Source: Candidatus Obscuribacterales bacterium (lineage in GTDB: Bacteria; Cyanobacteriota; Vampirovibrionia; Obscuribacterales; Obscuribacteraceae). Taken from it: 64,000 nucleotides of DNA. A program made the position numbers and the translations under genes. Below are positions 47,944-56,741 of the stretch, in pieces (within the stretch, counting starts at the first letter, position 1; every line of letters starts with the position of its first letter). The stretch is from assembly GCA_019750335.1 (NCBI GenBank), contig JAIEOQ010000003.1:527992-591991 (forward strand). Reading direction: 5' to 3'. Under the pieces are notes generated by a model, which was given only the letters and a program-made list of their open reading frames with translations, was not told the origin of the DNA and ran no database searches.

Positions 47944-48013
47944 AAAAGCCTCTTTCGAGATTGCTCAATTTTATAATGATAGATTGCTTATTGCCACAGA
48001 AAGGAAACTACCG

Positions 48014-48316
48014 ATGCAAAGAGTAACTGTGCTAGCCCAGTTAAAGGCAAAAGAAGGAATGGAGGAGCAGTTACAAAAAGAGCTGCTTAATCTGGTCGAC
48101 CATACTCGCAAAGAGCCGGGCTGCCTTAATTATGATTTGCATGTATCGTCAACTGAATCCGGAGCTTTCTTTTTCTACGAAAACTGGATAAGCAAAATGG
48201 CTCTCGACATGCATTTTGAAACTCCTCATTTTAAACATCTGGAAAAAATTGCCCCCAACCTATTGAGCAATCCAGCCGATATCAAAATTTTGAAGATGGT
48301 CAGTAATCCCGAATAG
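48014..48316 (+). CDS. Antibiotic biosynthesis monooxygenase-domain (YgiN-like) protein
   Basis: ATG at 48014 with AAGGAA upstream gives a 100-residue ABM domain: VTVLAQLKAKEGMEEQLQKELLNLVDHTRKEPGCLNYDLH, then FFFYENWISKMALDMHFETPHFKHL. These are the beta-alpha units of the dimeric ferredoxin-like fold. Homologues include YgiN quinol monooxygenase and small haem-degrading enzymes. The haem-degrading Asn/Trp set cannot be judged here. A longer in-frame start at 47936 would run into the divergent gene and is unlikely. The ABC-F gene follows after 12 bp. Confidence 0.85.
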   Translation: MQRVTVLAQLKAKEGMEEQLQKELLNLVDHTRKEPGCLNYDLHVSSTESGAFFFYENWISKMALDMHFETPHFKHLEKIAPNLLSNPADIKILKMVSNPE

Positions 48317-48328
48317 TGGAAGCCAAGA

Positions 48329-49936
48329 ATGATTACAGTCAGCAATGTCACTAAAAGCTACGGCACAAGCATTCTTTTTGAGAATGTAAATGTCACTTTC
48401 AATAATGAATCTCGTTACGGCTTAACCGGACCAAACGGCGCCGGTAAATCCACTTTTATGAGGATTTTGACCGGTGAGGACCAACCGACAAATGCCGGTA
48501 TAATCGCCCGCCCGAAAAAGGTCGGTGTATTAAAACAAGACCAATATGCTTATAACGACAACCGGATTATTGACGCTGTAATCATGGGCAACAGCACTCT
48601 TTGGACAGCATTACAAGAACGCGACGCCATCTGCGCCAAAGAGAATTTAAGCGATAAAGAGATAAACAGACTAACCGAGCTTGAAATGACCATTGCCGAC
48701 GAAAACGGATATATGGCTGAGTTTGAAGCAGCTGAAATTTTACGCGGCATCGGCATTCCGGAAGAACAACATGAGAACTTAGTCAGCAGCTTGGCTACTG
48801 ACTATAAGTTTCGCGTGCTGCTTGCTCAAGCTTTATTTGGCGAACCGGAAGCTTTACTTTTGGACGAACCGACAAACCATTTGGATTTGGAAACAATTCG
48901 CTTTCTTGAAGAGTTTTTGGTCTCGTACCAGGGCACTTTAGTGGTTATCTCTCACGATCGCCATTTTCTCAATGCCGTTTGCACTCATATCGCTGACATC
49001 GACTACGACACGATTATTGTTTATACCGGCAATTATGACGATATGGTTGCGCAAAAAGTTCAAGCTAGACAACAAATAGAATCAGGCAATCGCGATAAGC
49101 AGAAAAAGATTGCCCAACTGCAAGAGTTTGTCGCTCGCTTTGGTGCCGGACAACGGGCAAGCCAGGTGCAATCACGTAAAAAAGAGATTGAACGTTTAGC
49201 TCTGAACGATTTGAAAAAATCAAATATACAACGTCCTTTTCTTCGTTTTGAACAAGAAAAACCAGCCGGCAAAGAAACTCTTGAAGTACGCGGATTAAGT
49301 AAAGCTTTTGACGAGAAGAAACTTTTTTCGGACTTCAATCTTGAAGTAATGCGCGGTGAACGCATCGGTATAATCGGTCCCAACGGTGCCGGTAAAACCA
49401 CTTTACTCCGTTGCCTGATTGAAGATCTAGCCTCTGACAGCGGTACGATTAAGTGGGGATTCGGCGCCAGCTGGAATTATTATCCTCAAGACCACAGCCA
49501 TGAAATAACAGCCGGAATGACCGCTCTCGATTGGCTAATGCAATATATGAAAGATGAGGGAGAGCAACATATTCGCGGACTTTTGGGTCGCATGTTATTC
49601 TCCGGCGATGATGCTCTTAAACCGACCGAAGGGCTATCCGGCGGTGAGCGCGCTCGTCTTTTATTAGCCCGAATGATGTTGCAAAAAAATCCAATCTTGA
49701 TCCTGGACGAACCAACCAATCACTTGGATCTCGAATCGGTTTCAGCTCTTTCTCAAGGTCTTACTTCTTTTCCCGGTAACGTTTTTGTCGTTTCTCACGA
49801 TCGCGATTTGATTTCGGCCGTAGCCACACGCATTATCGCTTTTACTGATAAAGGACCGGTGGATTTCCGCGGACCTTATGAAGAATATCTGCAAACACAG
49901 CCAAAAGGCGAGAAAAAAGTTAAAGCTAAATGGTGA
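48329..49936 (+). CDS. ABC-F ATPase, YbiT/YkpA-like
   Basis: Two ATPase domains lie in 535 residues: GPNGAGKST (about residue 35), the first signature weak (SSLATDYKFRVLLAQAL), LLLDEPTNHLDLET; then GPNGAGKTT, LSGGERARLLLARM and ILDEPTNHLDLES. The interdomain linker is arginine- and glutamine-rich (ESGNRDKQKKIAQLQEF). The first signature lacks the usual LSGGQ, as is typical of the YbiT group. It is a ribosome-associated translation factor by family. It shares an operon with the ABM gene, and its stop directly abuts the stop of the convergent exported protein. Confidence 0.9.
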   Translation: MITVSNVTKSYGTSILFENVNVTFNNESRYGLTGPNGAGKSTFMRILTGEDQPTNAGIIARPKKVGVLKQDQYAYNDNRIIDAVIMGNSTLWTALQERDAICAKENLSDKEINRLTELEMTIADENGYMAEFEAAEILRGIGIPEEQHENLVSSLATDYKFRVLLAQALFGEPEALLLDEPTNHLDLETIRFLEEFLVSYQGTLVVISHDRHFLNAVCTHIADIDYDTIIVYTGNYDDMVAQKVQARQQIESGNRDKQKKIAQLQEFVARFGAGQRASQVQSRKKEIERLALNDLKKSNIQRPFLRFEQEKPAGKETLEVRGLSKAFDEKKLFSDFNLEVMRGERIGIIGPNGAGKTTLLRCLIEDLASDSGTIKWGFGASWNYYPQDHSHEITAGMTALDWLMQYMKDEGEQHIRGLLGRMLFSGDDALKPTEGLSGGERARLLLARMMLQKNPILILDEPTNHLDLESVSALSQGLTSFPGNVFVVSHDRDLISAVATRIIAFTDKGPVDFRGPYEEYLQTQPKGEKKVKAKW

Positions 49937-50707
49937 TTAGCGTCGCCGTTTGGCCGGAGCAGGAGCATCAAGATCGCGCATGATATCGTCAAAAGTATCC
50001 ATGCTCGATTTGTCCATAATCACTTCCATATCGGTTTTTGCTTGCTGAAAACCTTTCGGCACGGTAAACAGTGCATCGGCAACTGCTGCTTTAGTCGCAC
50101 GTTGAGTGTCCATAACAATGCTCTGTCTACCATTTTCAGTAATGGCTACACGCAAAGGAATTCGCTGACAGTCCGGTACACCGTAAAGTTTGGATATAAT
50201 CATTGATACTTGGGGCGGTGTCACAATATCGGTTGCCACCCAAAGACTGGCAGCAGTAATTGTCGGTAGTGTTTTTCCTCGCCCGCGACTAGCCGTCGAA
50301 CGCACCGCGGATGGATGATCCATTACATATTCATAGGCTCTGACACCGCAAATATTACCGAAACCACCTTTACGCCAAGTGCCACCTTCAATTTTTCCGC
50401 CCAAACTGCGCTGTTTGAAAGATTGCACCCAGCTCTGCAGCGGTGTTTGATAAAACCGCTTCGTTTGGCTATTAAAGATAGTCACGTTCCAATTCGGACT
50501 GTTAGTAAACATGTTTACGCCGCTTTTCGCATCGGACGTACGCATACCGTTAGCTGTTATATAAAGAGTTTGTCCACTACCGGCAGTAACACCGCTATTT
50601 GCTTTTTGACTAAGAATCCAACCGTCAGCCGCCTTAACTTGAGAAATGGATAAAAGGATGGCAGAGAATAGTAAGCCAAGCTTTATGGGCGACTGCCAAA
50701 CTTTCAT
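49937..50707 (-). CDS. Exported hypothetical protein
   Basis: ATG at 50707 with GGAG eight bases upstream gives 256 residues; TTG at 50710 is not needed. A signal peptide (about residues 1-27, cleavage near VKA-A) is followed by a beta-rich domain: GQTLYITANGMRTSD, NWNVTIFNSQTKRFYQTPL, VCGVRAYEYVMDHP-like strands, then SLWVATDIVTPPQVSMIISKLYG. The general look is of a periplasmic lipoprotein-like beta fold (DUF4412-type proteins look similar), but I cannot assign it. The C-terminus is basic. It ends next to the ABC-F stop with no gap. Confidence 0.6.
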   Translation of the reverse strand: MKVWQSPIKLGLLFSAILLSISQVKAADGWILSQKANSGVTAGSGQTLYITANGMRTSDAKSGVNMFTNSPNWNVTIFNSQTKRFYQTPLQSWVQSFKQRSLGGKIEGGTWRKGGFGNICGVRAYEYVMDHPSAVRSTASRGRGKTLPTITAASLWVATDIVTPPQVSMIISKLYGVPDCQRIPLRVAITENGRQSIVMDTQRATKAAVADALFTVPKGFQQAKTDMEVIMDKSSMDTFDDIMRDLDAPAPAKRRR

Positions 50708-50888
50708 CAATTAATCTCCAGATTCAGGAATATATGAGGCTTTAAGCCATCAGTTCGAAATTTTAGCAGATTTACTAAAATATTAAGCAGTCCTAAGCCA
50801 TTTTCGTAGACTTCCCATTGGCAAGAAATCCCCTCAACGGTTCAATAGGTTCTGTTAATGCTAGAACCAGAATTTGCTGGAGCAAATC

Positions 50889-51470
50889 ATGACTATATTG
50901 AATGCAGTTCGCGATTTCGTTGGCAACAATGACGATCATTACGATGACAGCTCAGGGTCCTGGGCCAGCCGGGAAGGACTCGGTTGTCGTAACTGCGATA
51001 TAACCAACAGAAACTGGAATCACGGCCGTCGCGGCAGCTATGATGATTCAAACGAAGCTTATATTTATCCTGAAGACCAATATGCCGATTCATTTGAGCA
51101 AGATCTACATCAGGATTATTACAGCCGTAGGGCAGAAAGTTATTATCAAGATCCCTACCGCAACCAGGATCCTTATTATCAGGACAGCTATTACAACAAT
51201 TACAGACCGAATCCGTACAATAATCCGTACAACCGCTATAACAATCCCTATAACCGTTACAACAACCCTTACGGCAACCCGTTTATGTCTTTTATGCCTA
51301 ACAATAACAGCAGCTTCGGCGGCCAGTTCTTGTCCGGCTTAGGTATGGCTGCTATGAGCCAGCTAATGTTCCGCGGCTCAGGCATGATGATGATGCCGAT
51401 GTACTACGGGTTTGGCGGCATGGCCGGCGGTCTTGTCGGCAATTTGATCATGAGCCGTATGTTTCGTTAA
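50889..51470 (+). CDS. Tyr/Asn-rich repeat protein with hydrophobic C-terminus
   Basis: ATG at 50889 has GGAG seven bases upstream. The 193-residue product starts with a short helix (MTILNAVRDFV), then an acidic Asp/Ser part, then a Tyr-, Asn-, Pro- and Gln-rich block. That block holds three imperfect 7-residue repeats of the type YNNPYNR (DNA about 51217-51280). The end (about 140-193) is Gly/Met-rich and hydrophobic (GLGMAAMSQLMF, GGMAGGLVGNLIM), able to insert in a membrane or to aggregate. No signal peptide is evident. Composition recalls adhesive or prion-like proteins. Family unknown. Confidence 0.55.
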   Translation: MTILNAVRDFVGNNDDHYDDSSGSWASREGLGCRNCDITNRNWNHGRRGSYDDSNEAYIYPEDQYADSFEQDLHQDYYSRRAESYYQDPYRNQDPYYQDSYYNNYRPNPYNNPYNRYNNPYNRYNNPYGNPFMSFMPNNNSSFGGQFLSGLGMAAMSQLMFRGSGMMMMPMYYGFGGMAGGLVGNLIMSRMFR

Positions 51471-51515
51471 AACAATTGAGCTAAAATAGTCGTCTTTGCG
51501 GAAGGGTATTTTCCA

Positions 51516-52502
51516 ATGTCAGACGGCTATGACGCCATATTAATCGTCTCTTTCGGTGGTCCGGAAGGACTGCCAGATGTAATGCCTTTTTTGGAGAATG
51601 TGACACGCGGACGCAACATACCCAAAGAAAGACTCTTGTCCGTGGCTCATCATTATGAGCTTTTTGACGGCATCAGCCCAATCAACGGACAAAATCGTTT
51701 GTTGATTCAAGCTCTGGAAAAACGTCTTGAAGAAGCCGGTCCTTCCTTGCCGATTTATTGGGGCAACCGAAACTGGCATCCCTTCTTAAAAGATACGCTT
51801 TTGAAAATGAAGCAAGACGGTATCAAAAAAGCTGTTGCTTTTGTCACCGCGGCTTACAGCTCATATTCAAGCTGCCGACAGTATCTGGAAGATATCGAAC
51901 AAGCCCGAATCGCTGTTGGCGATGATGCTCCTCTTGTAGAAAAAATTCGTGCTTTTTACAATCATCCGGCTTTTATCAAAGTCAATGCCACTCATTTGCT
52001 TGAAGCTATAAAGCAGATTCCGCAGGAGCGACAAAAACAATGCAAAATAGTTTTCACCGCTCACAGCATACCTGCGAGTATGGCCGACAACTGCGCCTAC
52101 GCCGATCAGCTAAATCAAGCTTGCAAGCTTGTGTCCGAGCAGATCGGTATCAATAATTGGCAACTGGCTTATCAAAGTCGTTCGGGACCGCCAAGCCAAC
52201 CTTGGCTTGAACCGGACATTTGCGATTATATAAATCATTTGCACAAGCAAGAGCAAACAAAAGATCTGATCGTGCTACCGATCGGCTTTATAAGCGATCA
52301 TATGGAAGTGATTTACGATATTGATATTGAAGCAAAACAACTCTGCCAGAGCCTCGGCATCAATCTTGTACGCGCCAGCACTGCCGGCACTAACCCGGAC
52401 TTTGTGGAAATGGTCAGAGAATTGATTTTGGAAAAAATCGAGAAACGTGATGTGGAGGCTTGCGCATGCCCACCTCAATGCTGTCCGCGCCCAACACGAT
52501 GA
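51516..52502 (+). CDS. hemH: Ferrochelatase with Cys-rich C-terminal tail
   Basis: Ferrochelatase inserts Fe2+ into protoporphyrin or coproporphyrin. The 328-residue protein has VSFGGPEG, the catalytic His183 in [25 protein letters not shown] and the acid Glu264 in [16 protein letters not shown]. The SRSGPP..PWLEPDI pattern is typical of the actinobacterial/coproporphyrin group as well as others, so the substrate is open. The end holds Cys316, Cys318, Cys322 and Cys323, a possible [2Fe-2S] ligand set as in actinobacterial and animal enzymes. ATG 51516; no other haem gene is nearby. Confidence 0.93.
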   Translation: MSDGYDAILIVSFGGPEGLPDVMPFLENVTRGRNIPKERLLSVAHHYELFDGISPINGQNRLLIQALEKRLEEAGPSLPIYWGNRNWHPFLKDTLLKMKQDGIKKAVAFVTAAYSSYSSCRQYLEDIEQARIAVGDDAPLVEKIRAFYNHPAFIKVNATHLLEAIKQIPQERQKQCKIVFTAHSIPASMADNCAYADQLNQACKLVSEQIGINNWQLAYQSRSGPPSQPWLEPDICDYINHLHKQEQTKDLIVLPIGFISDHMEVIYDIDIEAKQLCQSLGINLVRASTAGTNPDFVEMVRELILEKIEKRDVEACACPPQCCPRPTR

Positions 52503-52593
52503 TACCACATACAGTACCAATAACCAGAAAGTATCAATATCGGGTTTTTTATGCTATCCTATGCGGTTTCGTTTCGACATAGGACTAAAATGC

Positions 52594-52953
52594 ATGAATG
52601 TTAATAGCCAAAACCTGGTAACAACGGCATCCGGTCTTCAATATGAAGATCAAACAGCAGGACAGGGAGAGAGCCCAAGCAAAGGTCAAACAGTGACCGT
52701 CCATTACACCGGATGGTTGACTGACGGCACCAAATTTGACAGCTCAGTTGATCGCGGCAGACCGTTTCAATTTAGTCTGGGAATCGGACAAGTGATTAAA
52801 GGCTGGGACGAAGGTGTAGCCACCATGAAAAAAGGCGGCAAACGTCGTTTGGTAATTCCAGCTGAATTAGGCTATGGCAGCCGCGGCGCTGGCGGTGTCA
52901 TTCCTGGTAACGCCACTTTGATTTTTGATGTCGAACTAATCGATTTTAACTAA
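52594..52953 (+). CDS. FKBP-type peptidyl-prolyl isomerase
   Basis: A single FKBP domain of 119 residues: [43 protein letters not shown], then [29 protein letters not shown], and [14 protein letters not shown]. All usual prolyl-isomerase pocket residues (Tyr, Phe, Asp, Val-Ile, Trp, Tyr, Phe) are present. I chose ATG at 52594 because the family domain begins just after it; an upstream in-frame start at 52447 would overlap hemH and add about 49 odd residues. There is no signal peptide, so it is cytosolic. Tail-to-tail with the HAD gene (4-bp overlap). Confidence 0.93.
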   Translation: MNVNSQNLVTTASGLQYEDQTAGQGESPSKGQTVTVHYTGWLTDGTKFDSSVDRGRPFQFSLGIGQVIKGWDEGVATMKKGGKRRLVIPAELGYGSRGAGGVIPGNATLIFDVELIDFN

Positions 52954-53576
52954 AAAATTAAAGGCAAAGAAAAGGCAGCTTCGATCTCAGGAGCTGTCTT
53001 TTTTGCATCTACGAAAAGTATTGAATGCATCCCCAAAGAGCGAGCCGCCTCAATATTCTCCTGGCGATCATCAAGAAAAAGCACCTGTTCGGGCTCTAAA
53101 CCAAGTCCGGCAAGGGCATGTTCATAAATTTGGCTGTCCGGCTTAATACAGCCGATATCACAAGAATAGGTGCTGTGGTCGAAGGCAGGCAACCAACTAC
53201 AGTGTTTTTGCAAATATTGCCGAATAGCCAACGGCATATTGGATAAGATTGCTGTCGAACACCCCTGTCCTTTTATCTTGACAACCCAGTCGGTCATGAT
53301 TTCGTTGGGCTTACTCCAACTTAAATTATCCAGATGCACTAACTGCTCAATTTGCTCCTGACTAATGGCCAAGCCAAGCTCTTGAGCAACCAAACGCCAA
53401 TAAGCATCCAAATCCAATTCGTGACTGTCATAAGGTCCACGATGGCGCCAATACATCGCGCTGAAGTCATTCAGCTCGGCGCCAATAACTTCAGCCATTA
53501 CCTGCTGCTCGGAAACGGCTTGCGGATGGCACAAGACGTTTCCGTAATCAAAAATGACGGCCTGAGGTCGGATCAT
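52950..53576 (-). CDS. HAD-superfamily hydrolase, YihX-like
   Basis: The 208-residue protein has HAD motif I FDYGNVL (nucleophile Asp; the second Asp is replaced by Gly-Asn as usual in YihX-type proteins). Motif II is ILSNM, the Lys lies in [15 protein letters not shown], and motif IV is [14 protein letters not shown]. The cap is the small helical type. Likely a sugar or nucleotide phosphatase; the substrate is unknown. ATG at 53576. Its last four bases overlap the FKBP gene from the other strand. Confidence 0.9.
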   Translation of the reverse strand: MIRPQAVIFDYGNVLCHPQAVSEQQVMAEVIGAELNDFSAMYWRHRGPYDSHELDLDAYWRLVAQELGLAISQEQIEQLVHLDNLSWSKPNEIMTDWVVKIKGQGCSTAILSNMPLAIRQYLQKHCSWLPAFDHSTYSCDIGCIKPDSQIYEHALAGLGLEPEQVLFLDDRQENIEAARSLGMHSILFVDAKKTAPEIEAAFSLPLIF

Positions 53577-53597
53577 TTTCTAATTATGTCAGCGATA

Positions 53598-53834
53598 TTA
53601 TTTTTTGCTGCCAATAAGGATGATATTGCAACCAACTTGGTAACGTTCGCCGGTTTTCGGGTCAATTACTTTGCCATTGGCATAATAACCAAGGGATCCG
53701 GTCTTGAACGCTTTGTAAGGAGCCATAATCTGTCCCCAAACTTCACCTGATGGTGTTCTTACTTCTAAAACAACCGCTGCGGCACCGTTAGCCGGTACTT
53801 TAACTTCTGCAGCGGAATCTTTCACTTTAGCCAT
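53598..53834 (-). CDS. Small hypothetical protein
   Basis: ATG at 53834 follows GAGGAGAGG, so translation is likely. The 78-residue product has a short Ala/Val-rich start, then a beta-rich domain: AAVVLEVRTPSGEVWGQIMAPYKAF, GSLGYYANGKVIDPKTGERYQVGCNIILIG. The KTGERYQVGCN segment resembles a small beta-barrel, possibly a nucleic-acid- or single-ligand-binding fold, but I do not recognise the family. It is 21 bp upstream of the HAD gene on the same strand. Confidence 0.6.
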   Translation of the reverse strand: MAKVKDSAAEVKVPANGAAAVVLEVRTPSGEVWGQIMAPYKAFKTGSLGYYANGKVIDPKTGERYQVGCNIILIGSKK

Positions 53835-53919
53835 ATCCTCTCCTCATTAAATACACGGGCAGTCTCGCTAGATTGTTCCACAATGACAGCAGTCCTAGTC
53901 GTCTTTATCTGCCGCTGGC

Positions 53920-54750
53920 TCAAACAATAAAATCAATCTTTTGAAACTGATGGTTTTTATTGCTTGCCAAAAAGTCTTCGTCAATAGTGGCATAAACACT
54001 TCTAAGATCAGTGACAGAGCCGCCATTCCAAATTCCCCCCGCAACCCTTCGACCTAAAACAAAGAGTGGCTGTACAGTACCGTGATCCGTGCCACCGTGA
54101 TCGTTTTCAGCAAAACTACGCCCGAATTCGGAAAACACAAGCAACAAGACTTCTTGATCAATCTGCTTAATTTCACCAAAAAACGAAGTAAGACCGGAAT
54201 CAAGCTCGGAAAGCAAAGCTTCATGCCGTTGTTTTTGGTCTCTATGAGTATCGAAACCAGAAAGATCGATCTTGTGAACCAGAGCTGCTTCCTTGCTGCT
54301 AAGCTTTTGCGCAACTCTGCTTAAATTGGCAGCGAAGTCTCCAGCATACAATTCCGTCTTTTGCGCACCCCAGCTAGCAGGCAAAAAGTCTGTCAAAATT
54401 TGGGCGGCACGACTATGGGAACGACTAGCTTCCGGATAGCCAACGCTTGTGATAATCGCTAATTTTTTCTCTTGGTAAATTTCATACAAGCCCTTTAAGT
54501 TCGGATGCAAGCCGACTGATTGATCAAGCTTCAAAACAGCTTCTGCCGGTACGGCTAAAGTCGGGCGAGCCTGATAATACTTGCTGTCGGCATAAGGAAC
54601 TAAAGTGTTAAAGCCATCGTTGCCACCTTTAAGATTTACCAGTACAAGATGGTGACGATTAGGAAATAAATTCAACTCAGCACCGCCGGCAAGCAGGCCA
54701 AAACTGCATCCAAGTCCGTATTGCAAAAGCTTTCTGCGCGTCAAATTCAT
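53920..54750 (-). CDS. DUF1501-family protein with Tat-type signal, short form
   Basis: Starting at ATG 54750 (GAGG nine bases upstream; another ATG six bases earlier is too close) the protein has a Tat-like signal (TRRKLLQYG). The DUF1501 landmarks VLVNLKGGNDGFNTLVPYAD, GLHPNLKGLYEIYQEKKLAIITSVGYPEASRSH, DLSGFDTH, FSEFGRSFAENDHGGTDHG and LGRRVAGG follow. The family is related to sulphatases/alkaline phosphatases and is common in Planctomycetes and relatives, usually 380-450 residues; this one has 276 and lacks part of the middle. It has no DUF1800 partner gene beside it. Substrate unknown. Confidence 0.82.
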   Translation of the reverse strand: MNLTRRKLLQYGLGCSFGLLAGGAELNLFPNRHHLVLVNLKGGNDGFNTLVPYADSKYYQARPTLAVPAEAVLKLDQSVGLHPNLKGLYEIYQEKKLAIITSVGYPEASRSHSRAAQILTDFLPASWGAQKTELYAGDFAANLSRVAQKLSSKEAALVHKIDLSGFDTHRDQKQRHEALLSELDSGLTSFFGEIKQIDQEVLLLVFSEFGRSFAENDHGGTDHGTVQPLFVLGRRVAGGIWNGGSVTDLRSVYATIDEDFLASNKNHQFQKIDFIV

Positions 54751-54806
54751 AAGCATAATCCTCAGCTTCTTATTTTAACTCTGACTTGCTGTTAAAATGA
54801 TGGTCG

Positions 54807-55685
54807 ATGGATAAACAAGCTGGTTCCGAACGCATCGGGCTATTAATCGAAAATCGTTTCGAGCTTGTCTCGGCAATCGGCCGGGGCGGTATGGCCAATG
54901 TATTTAAGGCGCAACATCGCCAAGTCGATCTAACCGTCGCTGTAAAAATCCTCAATTATGACGCTGTTGTTAGCGAAAGCGAGCTTGAGCGTTTGCGGCG
55001 CGAAGCAAGAGCGCTCAATTCACTTTTTCATCCAAATATAGTCAAAGTGTACTCTTTCGGTGTTTTGGATGACGGCGCGGCTTATCTTGTATTGGATTAT
55101 TTAGAAGGACGCAGCCTGGAGACCTTGATTGAAACCGAAGGTCCGCCCAAACTTGATTGGGCAATGAACTGTTTTAGGCAAATATGTAACGGTCTTACCT
55201 ACGCTCACGAAAGCGGTTTAATTCATCGCGATTTGAAACCATCCAACGTCATGGTTTTGCACCAACCGCAAGAAGGCGCCGACATAAAAATCCTTGATTT
55301 CGGTTTATCACGCGCTGATAATACAGCCGGTAAAAAGGAGCAACGCCTGACCAAAATCGGCGAAATTCAGGGCAGCCCTCTTTATATGAGTCCGGAACAA
55401 ATACAGGGCAAAGAAGCCGATATTCGCTCGGATATTTATTCTTTAGGCTGCTTGATGTACGAAACCCTTTCCGGGCAACCGCCGCTCATGGGCGAAACAA
55501 CGATCGCCACTTTAATGAAACATATGCAACAGCTTCCCGAGCCTTTTGCCCAAGTCAAAGGCAGCTCACAAGTGCCGGCCAAATTGGAACAGCTTGTTTT
55601 TCAATGTATGGAAAAGGATCCGAACAAACGCTTCCAGACTGTTCGCGAAGTGGAATCAGCCTTGAAAGAAAGCCTGTCTGCCTGA
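54807..55685 (+). CDS. Hanks-type Ser/Thr protein kinase, soluble
   Basis: The 292-residue protein is a complete kinase domain without any extra domain or membrane helix: glycine loop GRGGMANVFKA, Lys47 in AVKIL, Asp142 in HRDLKPSN, and Asp164 in DFGLSR. APE is in SPEQI form, and DIRSDIYSLGCLMYE and the terminal CMEKDPNKRFQTVREVE complete it. Activation-loop Thr residues are present. The gene is divergent from the DUF1501 gene (56 bp) and 2 bp before an exported protein gene. Its last 81 bp, including the stop, are repeated at 56359-56439. Confidence 0.93.
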   Translation: MDKQAGSERIGLLIENRFELVSAIGRGGMANVFKAQHRQVDLTVAVKILNYDAVVSESELERLRREARALNSLFHPNIVKVYSFGVLDDGAAYLVLDYLEGRSLETLIETEGPPKLDWAMNCFRQICNGLTYAHESGLIHRDLKPSNVMVLHQPQEGADIKILDFGLSRADNTAGKKEQRLTKIGEIQGSPLYMSPEQIQGKEADIRSDIYSLGCLMYETLSGQPPLMGETTIATLMKHMQQLPEPFAQVKGSSQVPAKLEQLVFQCMEKDPNKRFQTVREVESALKESLSA

Positions 55686-55688
55686 AAA
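55608..55688 (+). repeat. Direct repeat, copy 1 (kinase 3' end)
   Basis: These 81 bp encode the final MEKDPNKRFQTVREVE segment of the kinase through its stop codon. They match 56359-56439 with nine mismatches by my alignment. The two copies flank the exported protein gene at 55688-56359. Confidence 0.85.
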
Positions 55689-56359
55689 TGAGAGCAACAA
55701 TGGCTCCAACCTTCCTGATACTTGCTATTTGCTTTGGCTTTATTACGCCAAGCTGTTTTGCACAGGACACCGATACACTCCTTCCGTTGCCACATTCTCT
55801 TAAGCCCGGCAAAGTTTTTGAACTCGGAGCAGTCAAAGACGAGTTAAGCGCTAGCGCGGAAACAGTTCAGCTACCGCATTGGTTATGCGGTACGTGGCAA
55901 TGCGATCGCAGCCATCAATGGGGACAAAGAGTGCTCGTTTTTGGTAAGTTCAAAAAACGCCCGGAAGCATGGAATCCAAGACGAGAAACGATGATCTATG
56001 GAAGTCCTGACGGATCGCATTTGATCAAATTGCCGGCAATATATGAGATCGATCTCGGAAACTTTGTGGAATATCGAATTGAAAAAGAGCGCAGTTTCCC
56101 GATAATTTCTGAAGAAAGAGTCGAAACAGAATATAAGTTTTTTGCCGTACAAGTCTCAAAAGCAACAAACCTCATCGTTTCCACTCGCTCCCAAATTAGC
56201 TATGGCATTCTAAAGCCATTACCCGCAAATCGTGTTGCTATTTATGGGTTTTTGCGATGTTTTGACGCGAACGAAAAGTTAACCGGTGATGGGCATGACG
56301 ACCTTGTTCTAAGCAGAATCAGCGAACCTTCCAACCAGGATATTGGGCACAAGTTTTAA
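55688..56359 (+). CDS. Exported hypothetical protein between kinase repeats
   Basis: ATG at 55688, three bases after the kinase stop, opens a signal peptide (MRATMAPTFLILAICFGF, cleavage near CFA-Q). The mature part (about 200 residues) has a WLCGTWQCDRSHQWGQRVL segment with paired Cys, then beta-rich stretches, and ends in a polar tail. It resembles exported beta-rich ligand-binding proteins; I do not recognise the family. Its stop overlaps the ATG of the second kinase-tail repeat. Co-transcription with the kinase is likely, and the flanking repeats suggest the unit arose by recombination. Confidence 0.65.
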   Translation: MRATMAPTFLILAICFGFITPSCFAQDTDTLLPLPHSLKPGKVFELGAVKDELSASAETVQLPHWLCGTWQCDRSHQWGQRVLVFGKFKKRPEAWNPRRETMIYGSPDGSHLIKLPAIYEIDLGNFVEYRIEKERSFPIISEERVETEYKFFAVQVSKATNLIVSTRSQISYGILKPLPANRVAIYGFLRCFDANEKLTGDGHDDLVLSRISEPSNQDIGHKF

Positions 56360-56439
56360 TGGAAAGAGATCCGAACAAACGCTTCCAAACTGTTCGCGAA
56401 GTGGAATCAGCCTAGAAACAATGCCTGTTTGTCTAAAAA
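56359..56439 (+). repeat. Direct repeat, copy 2 (orphan kinase tail)
   Basis: A second copy of the kinase 3' end, with the frame MERDPNKRFQTVREVESA ending at a TAG at the position of a Leu codon. There is no kinase body upstream of it. It ends about 3 bp from the 3' end of tRNA-Val, which lies on the opposite strand. Confidence 0.85.
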
Positions 56440-56442
56440 ATT

Positions 56443-56515
56443 TGGACGGTAGAGGATTCGAACCTCTGACCCCCACTATGTCAAAGTGATGCGCTACCAA
56501 CTGCGCCAACCGTCC
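56443..56515 (-). tRNA. tRNA-Val(GAC)
   Basis: The reverse strand folds as a 73-nt cloverleaf: acceptor GGACGGT/ACCGTCC with discriminator A, D arm with GCGC stem, anticodon stem TCACT/AGTGG around loop TTGACAT (anticodon GAC), and T arm AGAGG-TTCGAAT-CCTCT. The 3' CCA is not encoded. Confidence 0.93.
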
Positions 56516-56601
56516 ATGGACCAGCTATTTTATCCTGAACCGAAACAAGTGGCAAACTTGTTGAGCTTATCTCAAATTAAGCTGATCAATTTTTATAAAT
56601 T

Positions 56602-56673
<72 letters not shown>

Positions 56674-56741
56674 ATTTATTGCACAAGAAAGAATCGTAAT
56701 TTGTGGCTGGATCATTTGTCAATAAAACGGCAACAGCAGCT

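Noticed and set aside
47972..47977. TATAAT box as promoter of the ABM gene
   Set aside because: No acceptable -35 at 16-18 bases on the forward strand.
49060..49401. Reverse-strand 113-residue frame inside the second ABC-F gene
   Set aside because: Shadow of a strongly conserved gene; composition is Ser/Cys/Arg-rich with no ribosome site.
51211..51285. CRISPR-like short repeats
   Set aside because: The repeats are degenerate 21-mers in frame, encode YNNPYNR units and have no spacers.
56359..56415. Small gene MERDPNKRFQ...
   Set aside because: It is the duplicated kinase tail with no ribosome site; treated as a repeat.
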